Origin: Anodontia alba
Lineage: Eukaryota > Mollusca > Bivalvia > Lucinida > Lucinidae
Length of the DNA stretch: 64,000 nt
Direction of reading: 5' to 3'
Assembly: GCA_964016985.1 (NCBI GenBank)
Contig: OZ024824.1
Span: forward strand, 49,269,587 to 49,333,586
Part shown: piece by piece, positions 11,381 through 22,717 of the stretch
Layout: every line of letters starts with the position of its first letter
How positions within the stretch are numbered: position 1 is the first letter of the stretch
Program-made: the position numbers and the translations under genes
Notes under the pieces: generated by a model
The model's input: only the letters and a program-made list of their open reading frames with translations
What the model was told of the DNA's origin: nothing
The model's database searches: none

Positions 11381-12732
11381 ATACGCCCGTTTGAAAAACG
11401 GGACGTATTATGTTACGGGGTATGGCATTCCTCCGTCCGTAAACTTTTTCGTTTCGGCTAACTCCTCCTACAGTTTACATCCGATCAAGCTGAAACTTGG
11501 TATATAGTTAGACCATGATGTGGTGCAGCGCATATTGTTTCGGGGTTACAGTCCACCAAATGTTTGCAGAGTAATTCCCCTTAGAAAATTTCTTTAAACT
11601 TTTCATTTCCGGTTAACTCCTCATACATTTTACATCCAATCAAGCTGAAACTTTATGTATAGTTAGACCATGATGTGGAGCAGCACATATTGTTTCGAGG
11701 TTACAGTCCACCAAATATTAGCAGAGTTATGCCCCTTTGAAAATTTCAGTAGACTTTTCCTTTCCGGCTAACTCCTCCTACAGTTTACATCCGATCAAGC
11801 TGAAACTTGATTTGTAGTTAGACCATGATGTGGAGCAGTGCATATTATTTCACGGTTACAGTCCACCAAATATTAGCAGAGTTATACCCCTTTGAAAATT
11901 TCGATAAATTTTTCGTTTCTTGCTAAATCCACCTACAGTTTACATCCAATCAAGCTGAAACTTCATGTACAGTTAGACCATGATATGGAGCAGGGCATAT
12001 TGTTTCGCGGTTACAGTCCACCAAATATTAGCAGAGTTATGCCCTTTTGAAAATTTCAGTAAACTTTTCGTTTCCGGCTAACCTCCTACAGTTTACATCC
12101 GATCAAGCTGAAACTTGATTTGTAGTTAGACCATGATATGGAGCAGCGCATATTGTTTCAAGGTTACAGTCCACCAAATATTAGCAGAGTTATACCCCTT
12201 TGAAAATTTCTATTAATTTTTTGTTTCCAGCTTAATCCTCCTACAGTTTACATCGATCAAGCTGAAACTTCATAAATAGTTACAGGATGATATGGAGCAG
12301 CACATATTATTTCGAGGTTACAGTGCACCAAATATTTGCAGATTTATGCCCCTTTGAAGTTTTTGTAAACTTTTCGCAGCATATTGTTTAGAGGTAAGCT
12401 CATATGAGCTTATAATATAGCCATGCTTCTGTGGTGTGTCCTCCGTCAGAAAGCACCTCTCCCTAGAAGCAGCAAACTTCTCCCTATTTTCCCAGGAGGG
12501 AGAAGTCACTTCTCCCTTAATTTCTGGGCCAGCTTGGACCCTTAGGTTACAGTTCACCAAATATCAGCAGAGATTATGCCCCAATGAAATTTTTTAAATT
12601 TTTTTTTTTTTTTTTTTTTGTAATTCCACTTACAGTTTATATCTGGAGCACTGAATTATACAGGAGCCAGTTTATGTGCTGCATCTTATTATTTGCCATG
12701 GGCGTATAATGCCCTGCTTGGCGGAGCTCTTG
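11381..12732 (+). mobile_element. Family B Helentron-like element inserted in the MYND fragment
   Basis: ATACGCCCGTTTG with AAAACGGGACGTAT forms the 5' hairpin. CCTCCGTCCGTAAAC and about six units of roughly 152 bp follow. Near 12395-12545 is an internal segment with GCTCATATGAGC and two GGGAGAAGT/ACTTCTCCC-type inverted arms, shared with the B copy at 20592. The 3' end has GGGCGTATAATG, the inverse of the first bases, then a GC-rich hairpin (GCTTGGCGGAGC) and CTCTTG. The unoccupied site in the inverted MYND copy reads as an uninterrupted run of nine T's, so both ends are defined to within a few T's. Confidence 0.9.
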
Positions 12733-13139
12733 TTTACTTTTTTAGTCATCAATGTTTTACCGGTTTCACCGGATGCACCGAAAAGTAAATGGCAGGAAGC
12801 TACAAAATAAGAAGAAGATGGCTAACAGAGATAAAAATAGAAAAAAAAAAACAAAAAAAACATTAAACAAAACCTCTCAAGGCAATGGCCAAACCAAAAC
12901 AAATCCAAATTTTCAGAACCATTATTTGTTTGCCCTTCAATTAAAATAGCTAAAAACAAAGTCCATCAAGAACCCTGACTTCTTTTGCAAAAAGCAGAGA
13001 AGAGAGAAGGCTTCTTTAAAAGTTTTAAAAGTTTCCTTCTAACAAATTGATCGCTGAAAGAATTGCATTTTTATTGAGAACTTAAGTTGTTATGGCATCA
13101 AACAGAGGCCAAACAGTTGCATGTCGTGATTCCATTTTT
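12733..13139 (+). other. Continuation of the MYND-associated unit, then unassigned DNA
   Basis: 12733-12825 continues the unit cut by the B element. Its inverted counterpart is at about 31646-31750 (shared AATGGCAGGAAGCTACAAAA). Beyond that the sequence is A-rich and has no match elsewhere in the window. The 65-codon lysine-rich frame here is most likely an A-rich artefact. No family-A 3' terminus was seen. Confidence 0.55.
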
Positions 13140-14530
13140 ATACCCCGCCACACAATAGTGGCGGGGTATTATGGTTTCAGGTTGGACGTCCATGTGTCCA
13201 TTCGTCCATCCGTCATACATCCATCCATCCGTTGATCTGTCTGTCTGTCCGTCCGTTTGTTTTTTGTTTCCAGATGATAACTTGAGTAAACATCAATGGA
13301 TTTTCACCAAGCGTGGTATGTGCATTGATATTGTGGAGATCTGGTTTGGGATTGCTAATGGGCAAATTTCGTCAAATTTTCATGGAGTTATCTGCCTGAG
13401 ACACTCATATATTTTCGTTTCCAGACGATAACTTGAGTAAATAACAAGGGATTTTAACCAAACTTGCTGTATGCATTGACATTAAGGAGATCTGGTTTAG
13501 GATTGCTAATGGGCAAATTTCGTCAAATGTTTACGGAGTTATCTGCCTGAGACATTCACCAAACTTGGTATGTGCATTGATATTGTGGAGATCTGGTTTG
13601 GGATTGCTAATGGGCAAATTTTGTCAAATTTTTACGGAGTTGTCTGCCCGAGACACGCCCATATTTTCATTTCTGGACGATAACTTGAGTAAATAACAAG
13701 GGATTTTAACCAAACTTGCTATATGCATTGACATTAACGAGATCTGGTTTGGAATTGCTAATGGGCACATTTCGTCAAATTTTTAGGGAGTTATCTGCCC
13801 AAGACAAGCCCATATTTTCGTTTCCGTACTATAACTTGAGTAAATAACAAGGGATTTTAACCAAACTTGCTATATGCATTGACATTAACGAGATCTGGTT
13901 TGGGATTGCTAATGGGCAAATTTCGTCAAATTTTTACGGAATTATCTGCCCGAGACACGCCCATATTTTCGTTTCCGGACGATAACTTGAGTAAATAACA
14001 AGGGATTTTAACCAAACTTGCTATATGTATTGACATTAAGGAGATCTGGTATGGAATTGCTAATGGGCACATTTCGTCAAATTTTTACGGAATTATCTGC
14101 CCGAGACACGCCCATATTTTCGTTTCCAGATGATAACTTGAGTAAATAACAAGGGATTTTAACCAAACTTGCTTTATGCACTGACCTTAAGGAGATCTGT
14201 TTTGGAATTGTTAATGTGTGAATTTCGTCAAATTTTTACGGCGTTATCTGCCCGAGACACGCCCATATTTTCGTTTCCGGACGATAACTTTAGTAAATAA
14301 CAAGGCCTTTTAACCAAACTTGCTATATGCATTGATATTATCAAGATCTGGTTTAGGAGTGTTAGATAGTCCATTGATATTATCAAGATCTGGTTTAGGA
14401 TTGTTATCTGTCCCTCGTCATTTTCTTTCCAGACATTTTCGCAACGATAACTTTAATACATAAACAAATAATTGCTATGGTGGGTATTATGCTTGCGGTG
14501 ATTTTATTTTAAATGTGTATTCCTGGTGGG
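13140..14530 (+). mobile_element. Family C Helentron-like element
   Basis: The 5' end ATACCCCGCCAC pairs perfectly with GTGGCGGGGTAT in a 12-bp stem after a T-run. A long GTCC/CATC/GTCT-rich stretch follows (13185-13260), then about seven units of roughly 150 bp (GATAACTTGAGTAAATAAC, TTTTAACCAAACTTGC, GAGATCTGGTTTGGGATTGC, GGGCAAATTTCGTCAAAT, GTTATCTGCCCGAGACACGC). The 3' part is worn: CTATGGTGGGTATTATGC at about 14475 looks like a decayed inverse of the 5' start. The next C element begins at 14543. Confidence 0.8.
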
Positions 14531-14542
14531 AAATTCATTTTT

Positions 14543-15116
14543 ATACCCTGCCACACAATAGTGTCGGGGTATTATGGTTTCACATTGATTGTCGGTATAT
14601 CCGCCCATCTGTCTGTTCGTTCGTCCTACGTCAGTCGGTACTTTTGTTTCCGGACAATAATTTGATTGAATGTCAATGTTTTTTCACCAAACTTGGTATG
14701 TGCATTGATATTGTAGAGATTTGGTTTGGGATTGCTAATTGGCAAATTTCATCAATTTTTGACAGAGTTATCTGCCTGCAACATGACTGTTTTTTCGTTT
14801 TCAGAAGATAACTTGAGTAAATGTCAATGGATTTTCACCAAACTTGGTATGTGCATTGATATTGTAGATACCTGGTTTGGGATTGCTAATGGGCAAATTT
14901 CATTAATTTTTGACAGAGTTATTTGCCCACGATACATCCAAATTTTCATTACTGGATGATAACGTGAGTAAATTGCAACAGATTTTCACCAAACTTGATA
15001 TATGCATTGATATTGTGGAAATCTGGTTTGCGACTGCTATTGGGTACATTTTGTCAATTAGAGTGGCAGAGGTATCTCCCCATGCCAGGATAATGGCGGG
15101 GTATTATCGTTTCACA
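14543..15116 (+). mobile_element. Family C Helentron-like element, short copy
   Basis: ATACCCTGCCACAC with GTGTCGGGGTAT forms the 5' hairpin, with one mismatch relative to its neighbour. A GTCTGTTCGTTCGTCC stretch and about three array units follow. Near the 3' end, ATAATGGCGGGGTATTATCG is the inverse of the 5' end and sits close to the boundary. A family-A element starts at 15122 after TTTTT. The exact 3' end of family C is uncertain because no hairpin plus CTCTTG follows. Confidence 0.75.
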
Positions 15117-15121
15117 TTTTT

Positions 15122-16803
15122 AGCTCACCTGAGCAATGCTCAGGATGAGCTATAGTGATCATTTTTTTTGCCGTCGTCCGTTTGTCTGTCTGTCCGTACA
15201 TACGCCAGGTACATTGGAAGGTTAGCGTTTGTATTAGTGTCTGGTTTATTCCGTCATTGTGTGATTAAACATTGTGTTGTGGGGTTGACAAATAGATAAA
15301 AACGGTAGTTGTGGGGTTAAAGAAGGTCAAAGAAAGATCAAGAGAATAACCTCATAATGTACCTCTCGTAAGAACGTCTGTCGGTCTGTCCATCCGATTG
15401 TCTGTTAACACTTTCAAACGACAACTCCTCCAAAGCCATTGAAGCAATTTGTCCCTAACTTGGTAAGAATGTTACTTGGTTAGGGTCCTTTAAAAAATAG
15501 CTAAAATTATGTTGATCTGCTTATTGGTTTGGTTGCCGTGGCAACAGAAAGCTCCCATAGACTTATAATGGGAAAATGGTTAAATTGCATTTTCTCCATA
15601 ACCAGTGAAGTGATGTGAGCCATATTTGGCAGTTATGATCACTGGATGATTGTCTACTCAGTATATGTGTTTTATGACCAATGGCCATTTTGTTCGGTTG
15701 CCATGGCATCATTAAATTTAAAAATAAAAATAAAAAAAATAAAAAAACATCTCCTCCAAAACCACTGAAGCAGTATGACTCTAGTTTTGTAAATGTTGCT
15801 TGGGTAAGGACAATTCAAAATAGCTAAATTTATGGTGATCTGCCTCATTGTTTGGTTTCCATGGCAACAGAAAGCTCCCATAGACTTATAATGGGAAAAT
15901 AGTTAAATTCCATTTTCTTCATTACAAGTGAAGTGATGTGAACCATATTTGGCAGTTATGATCATTGGATGATTGTCTACCCAGTGTATGCATTTTATGA
16001 CCAATGGCCATTTTGTTTTGTTGCCATGGCAACATTAAATTTTAAAAAAGGAATTTGTTAAATGACATCTCCTCCAAAATCACAGAAGCAGTATGACTAA
16101 TTTTGTACAAATGTTCCTTGGGTAAGGACAATTCAGAATAGCTAAAATTATGGTGATCTGCCTCTTGGTTTGGTTGCCATGGTAACAGAAAGCTCCCAAA
16201 GACTTATAATGGAAAAATGATTAAATTGCATTTTCTTCACAACCAGTGAAGTGATGTGAACTATATTTGGCAGTTATGATGATTGTCTACCCAGTTTGTG
16301 TGTTTCATGACCAGTGGCCATTTTGTTTGGTTGCCATGGCAACATTAAATTAAATGACAGCTCCTCTAAAACCACAGTAAGCATTGTTGCAAACTTCATT
16401 AATGCTTATGAAGAGTCAATAAAACCCAGACTCCCATTTTCTAATCCGTAGTGAGTTCTTTGTTTCCAAAGGCAATCTTTTTAATGATTATTATATTTTC
16501 CTGCCCCTGTTCCGTTTACATATATAAAACTATGGTATTGTTAAACATCTCTTCAGAAACCACAGCCAGTTTCCACCAAATTTCACATTGATCCTACTGT
16601 TGAAATGTGATTGAGAGTTTGTTCAAATGATCACGAACCATTGACTGTCATGCCCATATATTCTTCTTCAAAACTAAGAACTGCTTAAATGATGACCCTT
16701 TCATTAGTTGCAATGATAGGATTGGAAAAATGTTGCATAACATCTGCATATCTGCAGTGGCTATGTCACTCAGGTGAGCGAGCTGTGGCCTGTGGGCCTC
16801 TTG
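15122..16803 (+). mobile_element. Family A Helentron-like element with A-5 array
   Basis: AGCTCACCTGAGC with GCTCAGGATGAGCT forms the 5' hairpin, then CGTCGTCCGTTTGTCTGTC and the same leader as the element at 1339. The array unit is about 315 bp, twice the size of the other types: CTCCCATAGACTTATAATGG, ATTTGGCAGTTATGATCA, GACCAATGGCCATTTTG, TGGTTGCCATGGCAAC and GACATCTCCTCCAAAACCAC. The unique 3' region (16400-16780) recurs at 31340, 59940 and 60600. The end is CTCAGGTGAGC, a GGCC-rich hairpin and CTCTTG. Confidence 0.85.
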
Positions 16804-17523
16804 TTGTTGTTTTTTTTCACTTCTGATCTTGAACCTGACCTCAGACCTTGATTTTGTTTTAGAATAGTTTCATCTATAGCCATTCATGTTATATAAACAT
16901 TATTTTTTTTTTCATTTGTTATCAGCATACTGTTTCTCATTTCAAGAAGAGAGAAGACTTTCGTATTATATTGTCAATGAAAGACTGTTTTACAGACTGA
17001 AAAATGGAAGAAGAAATAATTTTGGCTGCATATTAGAATCATGTCATTAAATGTCATACCCGAGTAAAATCAATTTCAACCTTAAAATATCCCTTCCATT
17101 TTTCTCAGTATTTAAATAGTTTCCATACCAACAAAGCTTTTCTTATGAAACTTTGCACATCTCTTTTGCTTCAAAATTTAAGGTGTCTGACAAGCACTCA
17201 TAATTTTTATGCACAGTACAGAGTGCGTTAAGGCAAGACTCATTTTCATTAGCTTAGTACAAGTTTGCAAATCAGGGACCATGAATTAGTCATGTGCTGT
17301 TGCAGTGAATTACTAACAATTTTGTAAACTGTGAAACTCAAATCAATCAGTCTGATATTCAGTAAACAAGTAAGTCCCTTTTGGCCTATAGAAATATCGC
17401 AAAGACAATATTTTGAATAGTCAAGCATACTGTTTTGATGAAAGTTATTGTTTTCATTATGGAAGAGATATTTATAAATAGCCTGTCACAGTTGTACCAG
17501 GTAATGTGCCATGGGTGAAGTTT
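16804..17523. other. Apparently unique spacer
   Basis: About 720 bp of AT-rich DNA with no array units, no hairpin ends and no open frame with a recognisable motif. It may be host intronic or intergenic DNA separating two element clusters. Confidence 0.45.
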
Positions 17524-19207
17524 ATTATACCCCCGGCATACGAAGTATGCAGAATGAGTATATAGTTTTCGGCCGTTCTGTTAGTCCGTTCGTCTGTCCA
17601 TCCGTCTGTCTGTCCGTCCTCCATCCTTCCATCTGTACGAGTGTGATTCCGTCCATTAACCCTTTCTATAACGAAGTTTTTCTTCGAAGTTTTTTGATTA
17701 CTTATAACTCTGCAGCCACTGATCAAAAACTTTTCATATTTGGTATGAGGGTACTTGGGAGGGTTCTCTTCCATTCTACATCTAAGGACCCCTGGGTCAT
17801 GCCCCAGGGCGGGGCTAGAGGTAAAAATCTAGGACACCCCAATAAAGTAGTATATTGCAGTTTGTTTATACAAACAACCTCTTATTAAAGAAGAATGGGC
17901 ATCAGACATGTTTATCACATCAACATTGAGTGTAATAAGGTCAAGGTCATTGTGACCTTATTTTCATGCTTCAGTGATTTTGACATATTTTGAAGCCTAT
18001 TTCAATAAAGTAGTATGTTGCAGTTTGTTTATACAAACAACTTCTTAAAGAAGGATGGGCATCAGACATGTTTATCACATCAACATTCAGTGTAATAAGC
18101 TCCTCATTGTGATCATATTTTCATGCTCCAGTGATTTTGCCTTATATCTTGAAGACTATTTCATGGATTAAATAGTATGACTATTTCAAGTGATACTTGG
18201 AATATTGGTTCCATGTAAAACCACGATTGACAGTATAACAAATGTAGGTCACCTTGACCTATATTTCATGGTCCAGTAATTTTGCCGCATATCTTGAATG
18301 TTAATTGATGTATGAACATCATTATTTGGGATTATGAATTAGTATGATCCAACAGTTGACCTAAAAGTAAATATAGGTCACTGTGACCTATATTTCATAG
18401 TGCGAAGGTGCTGTGTATCTTACATCACTGGGGCGTCCAACTGATATTGGCTTACAGTTGGGCAAGGCCTGCTATCCTTGTAGTGGGTAAGGGTAGAGGG
18501 GGAATGTTTTTATTTCTTCTGTTTCTTCACTTTCTTTCCTGTTCCTCTTTCTTCCCTGTCCCTCTCTTTCATCTCCTCTACTCTCTCTTCTATCTCTTTT
18601 CTCCCTTTCTCTGGGAGACGACACAAAATGACCCTCAAGGGTTGACTTGTCGTTAAACCCCAACACAATCAAATCCAGTGATTTTATGTTACATCTTGAA
18701 GACAATTTGATGTGTTACTATCATATTTGGGGATTATGTGACCTATATTTTATAGGCCTGTGATTTTGTCTTATATCTCCCACTATTTGATACCTAAATG
18801 CCATATTTACATATAATGACACAGTGTGACCCAAACTTTCACCTCAAAGTAAATATAAATCAGTATGACCTATATTTCATGGTCTAGTGATTTTGCTTAA
18901 TATATTTTAGATTATTTAATGGATTAACATCATAGTTGGTATAATGCATCAGTGTGACCATCAGATTAATTTCTCAAATATATGTAGGTCAGTGACCTAT
19001 ATTTTATGGCCCAGCAAATTTGCTTCATGTCTTGAAGACTATTTACTCCAGGAAAGTTGTACTTGGGATGATAGATCAGTGTCACTCAGAGACTGACATT
19101 GTAAACTATATTTTGCCTTATGCCATTATCATTAACTTTAAAATATTTTATAATTAAGAAATGGTGCCGGCTGGGGGTATTCGTGACCCTCTGGGCACTT
19201 GCTCTAG
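17524..19207 (+). mobile_element. Family D Helentron-like element
   Basis: The 5' end ATTATACCCCCGGC is followed by the small hairpin GCATACGAAGTATGC and by a GTCC/GTCT-rich block (17585-17640). Array-like units follow, first TATACAAACAACxTCTTA-type and then CCTATATTTCATGG, CCAGTGATTTTGCC-type (17940-19130). A SINE interrupts them at 18400-18672. At 19165 GCCGGCTGGGGGTAT is the inverse of the 5' start with a two-base insertion, followed by a short stem (GTGACCC...GGGCAC) and GCTCTAG before TT. The grammar is that of families A and B, but the terminus is CTCTAG instead of CTCTTG. Confidence 0.7.
18400..18672 (+). mobile_element. SINE-like retroposon, slightly 5'-truncated
   Basis: Nearly identical to the SINE at 10132 but begins at GTGCGAAGGTGC and lacks the first bases. 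It ends with GTCGTTAAACCCCAACACAA and ATCAAATC. No target duplication could be identified. The flanks rejoin as TATATTTCAT plus CCAGTGATTTTA, one D-family unit, so it inserted within the D array. Confidence 0.75.
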
Positions 19208-19440
19208 TTAAAATCAGAATTTAAAAAACCTGTCTGAATATTAATAAAATAAAAAACTCATCATCAGAGACTGAGGCATTATTTGCTGGTATTTTCTACA
19301 TTTTAAGCAGGCAAAATGAGTTCTTACTTTTATAATGTCTAAATAATAGTAACTTTTTACCTTCACCCATGTGGTTGGAATGTAACTGACTTGCTGATCA
19401 CTAATATTATACATATCGAAACAATTATATTAATGTTTTT
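19208..19440. other. Short spacer
   Basis: AT-rich sequence between D and E elements. No coding or repeat signal is visible apart from the T-run just before the E element. Confidence 0.4.
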
Positions 19441-22369
19441 ATGACCCCGCCATTGTCAATGGTGGGGGGTGTGCATATAGTATCACCGCTGTCCGTATGT
19501 ACGTCCTTCCCGTCCGTCAGTCTGTCCGTCCCGTACGTAACACAAATGGTTTCCGTGTGATATCTTTTGAAAGGATTGGTGTATTGGATTGAAATTTTAT
19601 ACACAGGTATGTAATCATAAAATGTAGATCAGGTTCGATTTAGGGTAAAATCCACCAATTATTTTGGGAGTTATGGCCCTTTTTCAACTTGGAAAAATTT
19701 TCATCTTTGAAATGGTTTCCGTGCGAAATCTTTGAAAGGATTGGTATATTGGATTGAAATTTTTTACACAGGTATATAATGATTAAAATGTAGGTCAAGT
19801 TCGATTTAGAGTAAAATCCACCTATTATTTTTGGAGTTATGGCCCTTTTTCAACTTTGAAAAATGGTTTCTGTTCCATAACTTTTGAAAAGATTAGTTTA
19901 TTGGATTCATATTTTATACACAAGCGTATAATTATAAAATATAGGTCAAGTTCAATTTAGGGTAAAATCCACCAATTATTTTTGGAGTTCTGGCCCTTTA
20001 TCAATGTTGAAAAATGGTTTCCGTTCGATATCTTATGAAAAGATTAGTGTATTGGATATAAATTTTATACACAGGTATATAATCATAAAATGTAGGTCAA
20101 GTTCGATTTAGGGTAAAATCCACCAATTATTTTGGATGTTATGGCCCTTTTTCAACTTTGAAAAATGGTTTCCATTCCATAACTTTTGAAAAGATTAGTG
20201 AATTGGATTCATATTTTATACACAAGCATATAATTATAAAATATAGGTCAGGTTTGATTTAGGGTAAAATCCACTAATTATTTTTTGAGTTACAGCCCTT
20301 TTTCAACATTGAAAAATAGTTTCAGTTTGATATCTTTTGAAAACATTAGTGTATTGAATTCAAATTTAACACACAGGTATATAATCATCAAATAGAGGTC
20401 AAGTTCCAATTAGGGTAAAATCAACCCATTATTATAGGAGTTATGGCCCTTTTTCATCTTCAAAAGATGTTTTCCTTCCGATATTTTTTTTTTAAAAAGA
20501 TTGATTTGTGTATTGGATTCATATTTTATACACAGGTATATAATCATAAAATATGGTCGAGTTCGGTTTAGTGTAAAATCTGCCAATGATTATACGCCCG
20601 TTTGAAAAACGGGACGTATTATGTTACGGGATATGGTGTCCGTCCGTAAACTTTTTAACTTACGGCTAACTCCTCCTACAGTTTACATCCAATCAAGCTG
20701 AAACTTGGTATATAGTTAGACCATGATGTGATGCAGCACATATTGTTTCGGGGTTACAGTCCACCAAATGTTTGCAGAGTTATGCCCCTTAGAAAATTCC
20801 TGTAAACTTTTCATTTCAGGTTAACTCCTCCTACATTTTACATCCAATCAAGCTGAAACTTCATATATAGTTAGACCATGATGTGGAGCAGCGCATATTG
20901 TTTCGAGGTTACAGTCCACCAAATATTAGCAGAGTTATGCCCCTTTGAAAATTTCAGTTGACTTTTTGTTTCCGGCTAACTCCTCCTACAGTTTACATCC
21001 GATCAAGCTGAAACTTGATTTTTAGTTAGACCATGATGTGGAGCAGCGCATATTATTTCAAGGTTACAGTCCACCAAATTTAGCAGAGTTATACCCCTTT
21101 GAAGATTTCTATTAAATTTGGTTTCTGGCTAAATCCTCCTACAGTTTACATCCAATCAAGCTGAAACTTCATGTACAGTTAGACCATGATGTGATGCAGC
21201 GCGTATTATTTCGCGGTTACAGTCCACCAAATATTAGCAGAGTTATGCCCTTTTGAAAATTTCAGTAAACTTTTCGTTTCCGGCTAACCTCCTACAGTTT
21301 ACATCCGATCAAGCTGAAACTTGATTTGTAGTTAGACCATGATATGGAGTAGCGCATATTGTTTCAAGGTTACAGTCCACCAAATATTAGCAGAGTTAAA
21401 CCCCGTTGAAAATTTCTATTAATTTCTATTAATTTTTTGTTTCCGCTAAATCCTTCTATAGTTTACATCTGATCAAGCTGAAACTTCATAAATAGTTACA
21501 CGATGATGTGGAGCAGCACAGTTTATTTCGAGGTTACAGTGCACCAAATATTTGCAGATTTATGCCCCTTTGAAAGTTTTTTGTAAACTTTTTGCAACAT
21601 ATTGTTTAGAGGTAATAGTGTGCAAATTTTATTTTATAATAGGTATATTTTTTGCAAATAACTAAAGTTTTGGTCATATGGGCAAGATATTGATTTTTTT
21701 TTTTCTTCTTCTTTTATTAGATTTGCAAGGAAAGGTTGCCATTATTAAATCTTTATGAATACATAATTCTTTTTGGATTTTTTTTTTAATACTCTTCTGA
21801 TTTGGCTCCCTTGAAGAACAAAAATAAAATCAGTATTAAACAAGTTAAAGGTTTACAAAAAAATTTCTTGCAGCTTTTTTTTTGTTTTTTTCGGTTGTTT
21901 ATTTTTGTTTTGTTATCGTTTGGTCTGATATTGAAGTATAGGAAAAACAAATCAGCCAAAGGCTCATATGAGCTTATAGTCATGCTTCTGTGGTGTGTCC
22001 TCCGTCAGAAAGCACTTCTCCCTAGAAGCAGCAAACTTCTCCCTATTTTCCCAGGAGGGAGAAGTCACTTCTTCCTTAATTCCTGGGCCAGCTTGATCGC
22101 TTAGGTTACAGTTCACCAAATATCAGCAGAGATATGCCCCAATGAAATTTTTTTAATTTTTTTTTTTTTTGTAATTCCACTTACAGTTTATATCCGGAGC
22201 ACTGAATTATACAGGAGCCAGTTTTTGTGCTACATCTTTTTACTTGCCACGGGTGTATAATGCTCCGCTTGGCGGAGCTCTTGTTATGAGAGTTACGGCC
22301 CTTTTTTTTCAACTTCATTTTTTTGCAAAATGCCTGCGTGTGGGTGAGGATGCCCTGACACATTTCTAG
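19441..22369 (+). mobile_element. Family E Helentron-like element with nested B element
   Basis: After TTTTT the 5' end ATGACCCCGCCATT pairs with AATGGTGGGGGGT, followed by a GTCC-rich block (19490-19545). Units of about 157 bp: GATATCTTTTGAAAAGATT, GTATTGGATTGAAATTTTA, TACACAGGTATATAATCA, AGGTCAAGTTCGATTTAGG, GTAAAATCCACCAATTATTT, GAGTTATGGCCCTTT. The last unit is split by a B element at 20592-22283. After it come GTGTGGGTGAGGATG and CCCTGACAC, which can pair as a 3' hairpin, then TTCTAG before TTT. The terminus resembles family D. Confidence 0.7.
20592..22283 (+). mobile_element. Family B Helentron-like element nested in E array
   Basis: ATACGCCCGTTTG with AAAACGGGACGTAT forms the 5' hairpin, then GTGTCCGTCCGTAAAC and six to seven units of about 152 bp. 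It shares the internal GCTCATATGAGC segment and GGGAGAAGT arms with the copy at 11381, but keeps about 350 bp (21612-21960) that the other copy lacks at the position GTTTAGAGGTAA. The 3' end is CACGGGTGTATAATGC, hairpin CTCCGCTTGGCGGAG and CTCTTG. The E unit reads CCAATGATT before it and TTATGAGAGTTACGGCCC after it, consistent with insertion between T's. Confidence 0.9.
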
Positions 22370-22597
22370 TTTCTATCATTTTACATGTATTGACGCTTTT
22401 CCTGATAGGCATTGGAATATGGCTGAAAATATTGAGAAAAAAATGAAATTATTCATAATGTTGTCACAATGTTTTCATGACTTGTCTACTCTTTCGATAT
22501 CAGGGAAAGAGTTAATACATGTTGGATGTGTGTACTTTATTTCTGTTTCTCTTTTTCAGGTTAAAAGTGCTACATAGATTGAATTTGCTTCACATTT
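22370..22597. other. Short spacer
   Basis: AT-rich sequence between E and G elements. It contains a pyrimidine tract ending in CAG near 22560 that could resemble a splice acceptor, but the following frame closes after five codons, so no exon is called. Confidence 0.4.
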
Positions 22598-22717
22598 ATT
22601 GTCCCCCGATGTTAGTAGAAGGGGACTATTAAAATGGGTTTATCTGCCTGTCCTTCAGGTTGTCCGTAGACACAGTGAGATGGGTAGCTTGTGGACGCAT
22701 CTCCTTTTACAGTTTTT

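Noticed and set aside
12752..12949. 65-residue lysine-rich frame as a small basic protein
   Set aside because: It results from an A-rich stretch, and its first part is non-coding sequence shared with the inverted copy near 31700.
22540..22580. Splice acceptor-like tract before the G element as an exon start
   Set aside because: The following frame closes after five codons and runs into the G element.
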